The position numbers and the translations under genes are program-made. Under the pieces are notes generated by a model. That model worked only from the letters and a program-made list of their open reading frames with translations. It searched no databases and was not told the DNA's origin. From assembly GCA_022614735.1 (NCBI GenBank), contig JAKEHZ010000104.1, forward strand, positions 1-19,265: a stretch of DNA of 19,265 bases, given 5' to 3'. This stretch comes from Acidobacteriota bacterium (lineage in GTDB: Bacteria > Acidobacteriota > Blastocatellia > RBC074). Shown one piece after another: positions 1 to 6,630 of the stretch (position 1 is its first letter; each line of letters starts with the position of its first letter).

Positions 1-37
1 ATGACGACGCCCTGAAACAATGAAAACATTGGGAGCG

Positions 38-143
38 CCCTGGGAGCGCACGCGTCCCCGCGTGCTGGCTTCCGTGAATGGCCCGCTGCGATGTAAGGGG
101 GCGCACCGCAAGCCAGCACGCGGGGACGCGTGCGCTCCCAGGG
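38..143. repeat. GC-rich perfect inverted repeat with inner hairpins (type A)
   Basis: Arms 38-71 and 110-143 are perfectly complementary over 34 nt around a 38-nt loop. Each arm contains its own small hairpin: 48-54 pairs with 59-65 around the loop TCCC, and 116-122 pairs with 127-133 around GGGA. The element can therefore fold as one long stem or as two short ones. A sequence-related element lies at 12263-12336. No T-run follows, so it is not a standard Rho-independent terminator. Confidence 0.85.
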
Positions 144-162
144 ATTTTCTGAGGAGTTATCC

Positions 163-192
163 ATGGCGCTTTGCGACGCCCTGAAACAATGA
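163..192 (+). CDS. Possible nine-codon leader ORF or duplicated gene tail
   Basis: A gaggag motif at 151-156 lies six bases before an ATG at 163. The frame reads M-A-L-C-D-A-L-K-Q and stops at 190-192. It could be a translated leader for the HD-domain gene at 244, because the following hairpin (192-227) starts on its stop codon. More likely it is a by-product of the module duplication, since its last five codons and stop are the word also found at 5-23. Nothing here shows that it is translated. Confidence 0.2.
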   Translation: MALCDALKQ

Positions 193-227
193 CAACTACT
201 GGGAGCGCAAGCGCTCCCAGTAGTTGT
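192..227. repeat. Tight hairpin directly before the HD-gene RBS
   Basis: Arms 192-208 and 211-227 are perfectly complementary over 17 nt with only two bases (aa) between them. The central gggagcgc/gcgctccc is the same as the outer part of the 38-143 element, so this looks like a short version of that repeat. The gaggag ribosome-binding site of the next gene begins two bases after the stem. Folding in the mRNA could affect ribosome access; that effect is inferred. Confidence 0.85.
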
Positions 228-243
228 AGAGGAGTATTCATTC

Positions 244-834
244 ATGTCTGAGAGCTTGCCCTCACGCGAAGAGGCCTGGGCACTGTTATGCGAATGGACG
301 TTAACCGAAAGCCTGCGCAAACACGCGCGCGCCGTTGAACACGCCATGCGAGCTTACGCTCTCAAATATGGCGAAGACGAAGAGAGATGGGGACTGGTTG
401 GGATGCTCCACGACTTCGATTACGAACGCTACCCCGATCAGCGCCATCCGCAACTCGGCTCTGAAGTGCTGCGCGAAAACGGTTATCCTGAGGACGTTAT
501 CCGGGCGGTCCTCTCGCACGCCGATTACACGGGCGTCAAACGCGAAAATCTCATGGAGCACGCTATCTTCGCAACCGATGAACTATGCGGCTTCCTCGTC
601 GCCTGCGCGCTGGTGCGACCGGATAAAAGCTTCGACACGCTCGAAGTCTCATCGGTCAAAAAGCGGATGAAGGACAAAGCGTTCGCCCGGACCGTCAATC
701 GCAACGACCTCTGGGGCGGCGCCGAAGAACTGGGCCTGAGCTTTGATGAACATTGCGCTTTTGTCATCGATGCGCTTCGGGAGATTCAGGAAGAGATCGG
801 TCTCAAGAGAAGCGATGGGGTAATGTCTCAGTAA
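244..834 (+). CDS. HD-domain metal-dependent phosphohydrolase-like protein
   Basis: This 196-residue protein has the metal-binding pattern of HD-superfamily hydrolases: His33, the His56-Asp57 doublet in GMLHDFDY, His92 in LSHADY, and Asp112 in HAIFATDEL. Family members hydrolyse nucleotides or other phosphate esters; the substrate cannot be told from the sequence. It is a single-domain, soluble protein with no signal peptide. The start is supported by gaggag at 229-234, nine bases upstream. The last five residues (GVMSQ) and the stop lie in the left arm of the palindrome 818-1007, so the C-terminal tail may have been altered by repeat DNA. No partner gene is adjacent on the same strand; tRNA-Leu follows. 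Confidence 0.8.
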   Translation: MSESLPSREEAWALLCEWTLTESLRKHARAVEHAMRAYALKYGEDEERWGLVGMLHDFDYERYPDQRHPQLGSEVLRENGYPEDVIRAVLSHADYTGVKRENLMEHAIFATDELCGFLVACALVRPDKSFDTLEVSSVKKRMKDKAFARTVNRNDLWGGAEELGLSFDEHCAFVIDALREIQEEIGLKRSDGVMSQ

Positions 835-1007
835 ATGGCGGCAATTCACCACGGATCTACGGATTGCGGATTGCGGATTGCGGATTGCGGATTTAAAAAG
901 GTTTCAGCAATTTAGGTTCTGGTTTTCTTTAAATCCGCAATCCGCAATCCGCAATCCGCAATCCGTAGATCCGTGGTGAATTGCCGCCATTTACTGAGAC
1001 ATTACCC
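818..1007. repeat. 80-bp perfect palindrome with ggattgc heptamers, overlapping a stop codon (type B)
   Basis: Arms 818-897 and 928-1007 are perfectly complementary over 80 nt with a 30-nt loop. Each arm contains four tandem copies of ggattgc (861-888) or its complement (937-964). The left arm covers the last codons and stop of the HD-domain gene, and the right arm is an inverted non-coding copy of them. The same heptamer recurs at 19151-19192. No T-run follows, so simple terminator function is not evident. Confidence 0.95.
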
Positions 1008-1024
1008 GATGCAGGTACTCAAAC

Positions 1025-1053
1025 TTGACAGCCTCTACTTCACTTTGTAGCAT
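1025..1053 (+). promoter_or_regulatory. Sigma-70-type promoter of tRNA-Leu
   Basis: A consensus -35 box TTGACA lies at 1025-1030 and a -10-like TAGCAT at 1048-1053, separated by exactly 17 bases. Transcription would start near 1060, a few bases before the mature tRNA 5' end at 1066. The -10 box matches the consensus only partly. Confidence 0.7.
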
Positions 1054-1065
1054 GCCTTCACTAGT

Positions 1066-1150
<85 letters not shown>

Positions 1151-1166
1151 AGTAATTCAATGTAGT

Positions 1167-1191
1167 GGCGAACAGATTCGTTCGCCTTTCT
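1167..1191 (+). terminator. Rho-independent terminator after tRNA-Leu
   Basis: Stem GGCGAAC (1167-1173) and GTTCGCC (1180-1186) pair perfectly around a six-base loop and are followed by TTTCT. It lies 17 bases after the tRNA, which fits a monocistronic tRNA transcript. Confidence 0.8.
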
Positions 1192-1223
1192 GCCTCCCGC
1201 GATAAAACTCAACATCAACATAA

Positions 1224-1255
1224 GCCTGACATCATGAAGTTCGTTATTGTCAGGC
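1224..1255 (+). other. Small stem-loop in the leader of the lipoprotein gene
   Basis: gcctgaca (1224-1231) pairs with tgtcaggc (1248-1255) around a 16-base loop, about a dozen bases before the ribosome-binding site of the gene at 1285. It could be a leader structure or an operator; neither is established. Confidence 0.35.
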
Positions 1256-1284
1256 ACAGGTAACTCGAAGGAGAGGGAGGTAGA

Positions 1285-2547
1285 ATGGACCGTCATATAA
1301 AGCTAGTTATATTTTTGGCTGTGGGAGTTGTCTTTTGGTCTCTTCCCGGCTGTATGATTTTTCGACCCAAATCGCAGGGGTTGACATCCAAGGTGAAGAA
1401 CGCTCGTTTGACAGGCCAGCAGTTGGGCTTCAAGAACTTTGACTACGTCAACTATTTTTCCGCCACAGTAGAAGACACAGCAGATAAGATTGCGCGGAAG
1501 AGCTCGGATGAAAAAGTCAAAACGAACGCGCTTATCTGGAAGATGAACGCAATCCCTGCCTGTTACACCGCGACCGTCCATCACGATCCTCTGATCATTC
1601 TCCTGGAACTGTGGTCACTGTCTGCCCAGATGGAGCAATACTTCACTACCGGCGCCGGAAGGGATCTGTTTGGGGAGCAGCAACCCCTGGCGATCGATGC
1701 ATCCAAAAAACTGACCGCCGCAGCCGTAGCAATTGCTAAGGAACTTGCCCCTCCTGAGAGTTTCGAACGGGGCCGCACATTAGTGGATAACTGGGTTCAA
1801 ACTCACCCACTGAGCAACCCGCTCTTTGCGCGAGATTCAATCGTCGAGGCATTTTCAAAGGAGGTCCACAAGGAAAGCGGTAGTCCTTTCTCTGCACTAA
1901 GGGGCATGGATGAGCGCCTGGATGATCTGACGGCCAGAATGACTATCTACGCCGCCTTCATCCCCAAGCAGGCGCGCTGGCAGGCCGAACTGATGCTCTC
2001 CGGCGTTCCTGATGAACTGGTCGATATCCAGGAGAGCGCATTTAAGGCCGTGAAGGAAGAACGCATAGCGGTCATGGATGCGATCAACAATCAGCGGGTT
2101 GAGACGTTGGATCAGATTCAACGGGAAAGAATCGCTGCAATGAAAGACCTGGAAGCAATCAGCTTGAAGGTCACCAATGATGCTGCCGCCTTGATTCAAC
2201 CTACACTTTCGCACGAAAGAGTAGCGGCGATTGGTGCAATTGATGCGATGGCAAATCGTTCTTTGTCAGTGATCAACTCCGCACTAAAAACTGAGCGTCT
2301 GGCTGTGGTTGATTCGATTAACGGGCAACGGATCGATACGCAAGAGTTTCTCCGCGCCGAACGCGTGGCGACAACGAAAGATGTGGAGCAGATCGCGCTT
2401 AAGACAGTCGACCACGCCTTTGCGAAGATATACTGGCTCCTGGCGGCGCTCTATCTGGCGACCATCCTGGGCGGGATCGTTCTCATCATGGTCTGGAAAA
2501 TGAGACCGAGGGGCGCCGCGCACAACCTCGCCCAGGAAAGATTTTAA
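1285..2547 (+). CDS. Putative lipoprotein with coiled-coil repeats and a C-terminal membrane helix
   Basis: I do not recognise a named family. The 420-residue protein starts with a basic end, a hydrophobic stretch (about 7-19) and a lipobox ending in Cys23 (SLPGC), so it is probably a lipoprotein. Residues 100-180 are mixed helical. From 259 onward five ER[IVL]A headings occur at 259, 281, 311, 337 and 359. The blocks 259-300 and 337-378 are clearly an internal duplication of about 42 residues, likely coiled coil. A hydrophobic helix at about 383-404 is followed by a basic tail, which suggests that the C-terminus returns to the cytoplasm. The start has a strong purine-rich ribosome-binding site (1268-1280). 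It stands alone between tRNA-Leu and the MFS gene, 54 bases from the latter. Confidence 0.75.
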   Translation: MDRHIKLVIFLAVGVVFWSLPGCMIFRPKSQGLTSKVKNARLTGQQLGFKNFDYVNYFSATVEDTADKIARKSSDEKVKTNALIWKMNAIPACYTATVHHDPLIILLELWSLSAQMEQYFTTGAGRDLFGEQQPLAIDASKKLTAAAVAIAKELAPPESFERGRTLVDNWVQTHPLSNPLFARDSIVEAFSKEVHKESGSPFSALRGMDERLDDLTARMTIYAAFIPKQARWQAELMLSGVPDELVDIQESAFKAVKEERIAVMDAINNQRVETLDQIQRERIAAMKDLEAISLKVTNDAAALIQPTLSHERVAAIGAIDAMANRSLSVINSALKTERLAVVDSINGQRIDTQEFLRAERVATTKDVEQIALKTVDHAFAKIYWLLAALYLATILGGIVLIMVWKMRPRGAAHNLAQERF

Positions 2548-2601
2548 GTCGCTAAACAGGATGTAAAACCGAGCAAGAACGACAGTCAGGATACAATAAA
2601 G

Positions 2602-3885
2602 ATGCCGTCTGACAGTCCTGCCACCGGCCTATCTGAACAAATCACCACAAAACATGATGCTTATGCTGCACTTCGCGTCCGAGACTTCAGGCTCCTCCTC
2701 GCGGGCCATCTGGTCTCGGTCCTGGGCATACAGATGCAGACCGTGGCCGTCGGCTGGCAGCTTTATGAAAAGACCGCTTCGGCAATGGCGCTGGGAATGG
2801 TCGGCCTTGTCCAAGTAATACCAATGATCGGACTGGCGCTCCACGCAGGTCAGATAGCCGATCGTTATGACCGTCGCAAAGTCTTGATGGCAGCCACGAC
2901 ACTGGCGGCTTTCAGTTCGTTTGGATTGACTGTTGTATCGGCCAGAAGTGGAAGCATTTCACTCATCTACGCCTTTCTCTTTCTTAGCGGCCTGGCACGT
3001 TCTTTCCAGGGGCCTGCCAGATCGGCGCTGTTGCCGCAACTCGTGCCTCTCTCGATCTTCGCCAACGCCATCAGATGGGCAGTCAGCGGTTTCGAGCTCA
3101 GCTCAATGATAGGGCCTGCCCTCGGCGGCATTTTGATCGCCTTGATGAAAGGCGCGACTCTGGTCTATCTCGGCGCCGGATTCGCCAGCATCTTCTATTT
3201 CATAATGCTCGCCACCCTGACCAGGCGTTCTTACGTCGCCGAGTCTTCGATGCGTTCAAGTTCTAATGGCTCAAACCTGAGAACACTGGTCGCCGGATTC
3301 GCCTACGCCTGGCAAACAAGGATTCTGCTCGCGGGGATGTCGCTCGATATGTTTGCCGTGTTATTTGGCGGAGCAGTCGCTCTGCTGCCCGTCTATGCCA
3401 AAGACATTTTACAAGTAGGCCCGACAGGGCTGGGCTGGATGCAAGCGGCGCCATCGCTTGGCGCAGTGACGATCGCTCTGATCACGACACATCTGCCCCC
3501 GCTCAAACATGCGGGCAGATCGTTGCTTCTGGCAGTAGCAGGATTCGGCATTGCAACGATCATCTTTGGGCTCTCACGAAATTTCTGGTTGTCACTGATT
3601 ATGTTGTTCCTGACCGGCGCATTCGATAACATCAGTGTTGTCGTGCGCCAAACGCTGGTGACTTTATTGACCCCTGACGAGATGCGTGGTCGTGTGTCGG
3701 CGGTCAACGGGATGTTTATCAGCGCTTCAAACGAGCTGGGGCGGTTTGAATCGGGAGCAGTAGCATATTTCTTTGGCGCAGTGTTTTCAGTTGTGAGTGG
3801 TGGAATCGGGACATTGATTGTCGTAGCGTGTGTGGCCTGGCTTTCGCCCCAACTGCGACGGTATGGCTCACTCGATCAACATTAG
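2602..3885 (+). CDS. MFS transporter, EntS/MFS_3-like exporter
   Basis: This 427-residue hydrophobic protein has the major facilitator layout of about 12 membrane helices. The loop between helices 2 and 3 carries the family motif AGQIADRYDRRKVL (82-95). The N-terminal AALRVRDFRLLLAGHLVSVLG and the following VAVGWQLYEKTAS stretch resemble the EntS-like siderophore/drug exporter branch. It would move a small molecule across the inner membrane using the proton gradient; the substrate is unknown. The ribosome-binding site is weak. It could be cotranscribed with the lipoprotein gene 54 bases upstream. Its TAG stop at 3883-3885 shares two bases with a heptamer palindrome. No siderophore biosynthesis genes are present nearby. 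Confidence 0.85.
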   Translation: MPSDSPATGLSEQITTKHDAYAALRVRDFRLLLAGHLVSVLGIQMQTVAVGWQLYEKTASAMALGMVGLVQVIPMIGLALHAGQIADRYDRRKVLMAATTLAAFSSFGLTVVSARSGSISLIYAFLFLSGLARSFQGPARSALLPQLVPLSIFANAIRWAVSGFELSSMIGPALGGILIALMKGATLVYLGAGFASIFYFIMLATLTRRSYVAESSMRSSSNGSNLRTLVAGFAYAWQTRILLAGMSLDMFAVLFGGAVALLPVYAKDILQVGPTGLGWMQAAPSLGAVTIALITTHLPPLKHAGRSLLLAVAGFGIATIIFGLSRNFWLSLIMLFLTGAFDNISVVVRQTLVTLLTPDEMRGRVSAVNGMFISASNELGRFESGAVAYFFGAVFSVVSGGIGTLIVVACVAWLSPQLRRYGSLDQH

Positions 3886-3990
3886 TTCGCAGTTCGCAGT
3901 TCTTAGTTCGCAGTTCAGAGGCCAATTTCATACTGCGAACTAAGAACTACGAACTGCGAACTGCGAACTGCGAACTGCGAACTGCGAACT
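3884..3990. repeat. gaactgc heptamer palindrome between the MFS gene and larA (type B)
   Basis: Arm 3884-3914 pairs with 3932-3962, 30 of 31 positions matching. The right side continues as a run of gaactgc units (3951-3985, five exact copies, then gaact to 3990), so the arms differ in length. The left arm starts inside the MFS stop codon. The right run ends five bases before the larA ATG. It leaves no room for a standard ribosome-binding site. Confidence 0.92.
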
Positions 3991-3995
3991 ATTAT

Positions 3996-5273
3996 ATGAT
4001 CACACACCTCCAATACGGCAAAGATGGACTTCAAATAGAACTCCCTTCGAATAACGTCACGGTGCTCGCTCCGCGCTTCATACCCGGCCTGCCCGATGAG
4101 GCCGAAGCTTTTCGCAGTGCGGTGCGCGAGCCAATCGATTCCAGGCCATTGCGTGAATTGATCGGCGCAAATGATCGGGTCGCCGTCGTCATACCCGACA
4201 TCACACGCCCAATGCCATCCGATCGCCTGCTGCCCTGGCTGTTCGCCGAGTTATCTCACGTGCCGAGCGAAAACTTCGTCATCATCAATGGCACAGGGTC
4301 ACACCGCATCAATGCGCCGGATGAGCTGGCCGCGATGGTCGGAGAGGAGATTTTTTCTCGCTACAAAGTCGTCAATCACAACTCACACGATCGCGCGACG
4401 CTCAAATATGCGGGGAAGACGAGGGACGGCCGTGACGTTTTCATGAATAAAGAATACGTCGAGGCCGGCAAACGCATTGTGCTTGGCTTCATCGAGCCGC
4501 ACTTCATGGCCGGATTCTCCGGCGGTTATAAAGGCATCTTTCCTGCGGTTGCGGATATAGATGCAATCATGCACTACCACCGCGCCGAGGTGATCGGCCA
4601 TCCGCGCAGCACCTGGGGAGTGATTGAAGGCAATCCAACACAAGAACAGATTCGGGCGAACGGTTCTTTGCTGCCACTCGATTTCTGCATCAACGTTACG
4701 CTCAATCGGCAACGCCAGATTACGAGCATCTTTTGCGGTGATGTGATGGCCGCGCACACAAGGGGTTGCGAGTATTCAAAATCAACCGTGATGATTCCCT
4801 GCCCCGAAGCTTTCCCGATTGTCGTGACGACCAACAGCGGCTATCCACTCGATCAAAATTTGTATCAGGCCGTCAAGGGGATGTCCGCTGCCGCACAGAT
4901 TGTTCAAGAGGGCGGTTTGATCGCGGCAGCGTCAAAATGCAATGATGGGTTTCCCAGTCACGGCAATTTCAAAAAGCTTCTCTTTGACCATGACTCTCCG
5001 CAGGCAATTCTGGATACAATCCTCGCCCCGGGGTTTTCGATGTATGACCAGTGGGAGGCCCAGTTGCTGGCAATGATTCGATTGAGAGCTCGCGTAGGCC
5101 TTTACAGCGATATTCCACACCCTGAGGTCCATCGCGCCCATCTGGAACCGGTCGGCGATATTTCATCATTCGTATCCGACGAATTGAAACGCATCGGCAA
5201 AGATTCGCCGATCGCCGTTTTACCCGAAGGGCCTATGACGATCCCTTATCTGACTCAAAGCGCAACTGCATAA
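3996..5273 (+). CDS. LarA-family protein (DUF2088, nickel-pincer racemase/epimerase-like)
   Basis: The 425-residue product has the length and motifs of LarA lactate racemase: PDITRP (67-72, with Asp68 and Arg71), GSHR (His103), EPHFMAGFSGGYKG (His169 and Lys179), and MHYHR (His195). In characterised LarA the equivalent Lys holds the pyridinium pincer cofactor and a His binds nickel. All key residues are present, so an active 2-hydroxyacid racemase or epimerase is plausible. The real substrate may not be lactate, because the family is broad. No larB, larC or larE cofactor genes are in the window. The start is at 3996: the open frame continues upstream to 3828, but that part is translated repeat and overlaps the MFS gene. 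No ribosome-binding site precedes the start. The PLP-enzyme gene follows after 15 bases. Confidence 0.82.
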   Translation: MITHLQYGKDGLQIELPSNNVTVLAPRFIPGLPDEAEAFRSAVREPIDSRPLRELIGANDRVAVVIPDITRPMPSDRLLPWLFAELSHVPSENFVIINGTGSHRINAPDELAAMVGEEIFSRYKVVNHNSHDRATLKYAGKTRDGRDVFMNKEYVEAGKRIVLGFIEPHFMAGFSGGYKGIFPAVADIDAIMHYHRAEVIGHPRSTWGVIEGNPTQEQIRANGSLLPLDFCINVTLNRQRQITSIFCGDVMAAHTRGCEYSKSTVMIPCPEAFPIVVTTNSGYPLDQNLYQAVKGMSAAAQIVQEGGLIAAASKCNDGFPSHGNFKKLLFDHDSPQAILDTILAPGFSMYDQWEAQLLAMIRLRARVGLYSDIPHPEVHRAHLEPVGDISSFVSDELKRIGKDSPIAVLPEGPMTIPYLTQSATA

Positions 5274-5288
5274 ACACCAATTAAGCTG

Positions 5289-6521
5289 ATGACAGTAAAA
5301 ACCAGAGCACTCGCTTCAACCTCAAAAATTCGCTCGCACTTCCCTGCCCTCGAACGCCAACACAATGGCTTTCCAGTTGCCTACTTCGACGGACCCGGTG
5401 GGACTCAAGTCCCACGAGCAGTCGTCGAAGCTGTGAGCGATTATCTATACAACCACAATGCGAATACACACTGGGCTTATCCGACCAGCGCCGAGACTGA
5501 CCGGCTTTTAGACGACGCGCGCCAGACGTTCGCTGATTTCTTCAATTGTGCGCCGAACGAGGTCTCATTCGGCACAAACATGACGACTATTACTCTTCAT
5601 CTCTCACGCGGATTGGGACGAAGCCTTCACCCCGGTGATGAGATCGTTGTCACCGAGCTCGATCATCACGCGAATGTTGATACGTGGCGCGAGCTCGCCA
5701 AAGAGCGAGGATTGACTGTTCGAACCGTGCGAATGCTGACGGAGACCGGCCAGCTCGACTGGGATGACTTCGAATCGGCACTCAATCGCCATACGAAACT
5801 GCTCGCCATCGGTGCGGCATCAAACGTGCTCGGGACAATCAACGATGTTCAACGGGCAGCCCGATTGGCTCATGAGGTCGGCGCTCTTGTGTTTGTTGAC
5901 GCCGTGCATTACGCGCCGCACGCGCTGGTCGATGTCCGCGAGCTTGAATGTGATTTTCTGGCTTGTTCCGCTTATAAATTCTACGGCCCCCATATTGGTG
6001 TACTGTATGGTCGCTACGATTTATTGCAGACATTAGACGTGCCGAGGTTAGAGCCGGCGCCACAGGAACCGCCGGAGCGGTTGGAGACCGGCACGCAAAT
6101 CCACGAAGGCATAGTTGGCGCGGCAGCTGCGGTCAATTACCTCGCCTCATTGTCTGAAGGCTCTACGCCCAGGGAGAGATTGCAAAATGTTTTCGGTGCA
6201 TTGCATGAGCGCGGCGCTGAATTGTTCGCGCAGTTATGGAACGGATTGCAATCGATCGAAGGAGTAACCGCCTTCGGGCCCGGCCTGGATTCGCCGCGCA
6301 CACCGACGGTTTCGTTCGTCGTCAGAGATCTTCCGTCAATCCAGGTCACGCGCAATCTTGTCGAACGCGGAGTCTTCACTTCGCATGGCGATTTTTATGC
6401 GCAAACTGTGGTTGAAAGGCTGGGTAAGACCGAGCAGGGTTTATTGCGAGCCGGTTGCGCCTGTTATACAACTGAAGAAGAAATCGAGCGGCTGATTGCT
6501 GGCATACGGGAAATCGCATGA
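5289..6521 (+). CDS. Cysteine-desulfurase-like PLP enzyme (class V aminotransferase fold, VC1184-type)
   Basis: This 410-residue protein is a fold-type I PLP enzyme. TELDHHANV (123-130), the Asp204 and His207 of VFVDAVHYAPH, and the Schiff-base Lys230 in CSAYKFYGPH are in place. At the position where SufS-type desulfurases carry HHCA, this protein reads HGDFYA (366-371), so the catalytic Cys of a true desulfurase appears to be missing. That is typical of the VC1184-like subfamily, whose reaction is not well defined. Two cysteines occur near the end (390 and 392), before YTTEEEIERL. The gene starts 15 bases after larA, which suggests one transcript. Its TGA overlaps the palindrome 6521-6626. 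Confidence 0.83.
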   Translation: MTVKTRALASTSKIRSHFPALERQHNGFPVAYFDGPGGTQVPRAVVEAVSDYLYNHNANTHWAYPTSAETDRLLDDARQTFADFFNCAPNEVSFGTNMTTITLHLSRGLGRSLHPGDEIVVTELDHHANVDTWRELAKERGLTVRTVRMLTETGQLDWDDFESALNRHTKLLAIGAASNVLGTINDVQRAARLAHEVGALVFVDAVHYAPHALVDVRELECDFLACSAYKFYGPHIGVLYGRYDLLQTLDVPRLEPAPQEPPERLETGTQIHEGIVGAAAAVNYLASLSEGSTPRERLQNVFGALHERGAELFAQLWNGLQSIEGVTAFGPGLDSPRTPTVSFVVRDLPSIQVTRNLVERGVFTSHGDFYAQTVVERLGKTEQGLLRAGCACYTTEEEIERLIAGIREIA

Positions 6522-6630
6522 GAGAAATCAAAAGGCAAAAGGCAAAAGGCAAAAATAAATTAGCTGAATGGAGCTAGTTCCGACCTTTTACCTTTTGCCT
6601 TTTGCCTTTTGCCTTTTGATTTCTCTTTTT
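6521..6630. terminator. aaaaggc heptamer palindrome filling the space between two convergent stops (type B)
   Basis: Arms 6521-6554 and 6593-6626 are perfectly complementary over 34 nt and contain runs of aaaaggc/gccttttt-type heptamers. The left arm includes the last base of the PLP-enzyme stop codon. The right arm ends three bases before the tex stop, and 6626-6630 is TTTTT. The stem plus T-run could end transcription from the plus strand; for the minus strand an A-rich arm gives a T-rich tail. It is both a repeat and a likely bidirectional terminator. Confidence 0.8.

Larger units (their letters stand above)
5..246. repeat. Tandem duplication of an intergenic module (gene tail, hairpin, RBS, ATG)
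   Basis: A 19-nt sequence, cgacgccctgaaacaatga, occurs exactly at 5-23 and 174-192. Each copy is followed by a gggagcgc...gcgctccc hairpin (38-143 in the first, 192-227 in the second), then a gaggagt ribosome-binding motif (151-157 and 229-235) and an ATG (163 and 244). The order and the individual words match, so the two halves look like a duplicated module whose hairpins then diverged. The first hairpin carries an extra inner segment. In frame, the shared word reads D-A-L-K-Q-stop, so the copy at 5-23 may be the true tail of a gene upstream of the window; this is inference. Confidence 0.6.

Noticed and set aside
861..964. CRISPR array
   Set aside because: The units are 7 nt with no spacers, and no cas genes are present. 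This is a tandem repeat inside a palindrome.
3828..3995. N-terminal extension of the LarA frame
   Set aside because: It overlaps the MFS gene and then reads through the gaactgc repeats. The LarA family N-terminus fits the ATG at 3996.
2602..6521. Siderophore or specialised-metabolite cluster around the EntS-like exporter
   Set aside because: The neighbours are a LarA homologue and a PLP enzyme; no synthetase, thioesterase or receptor genes are present.
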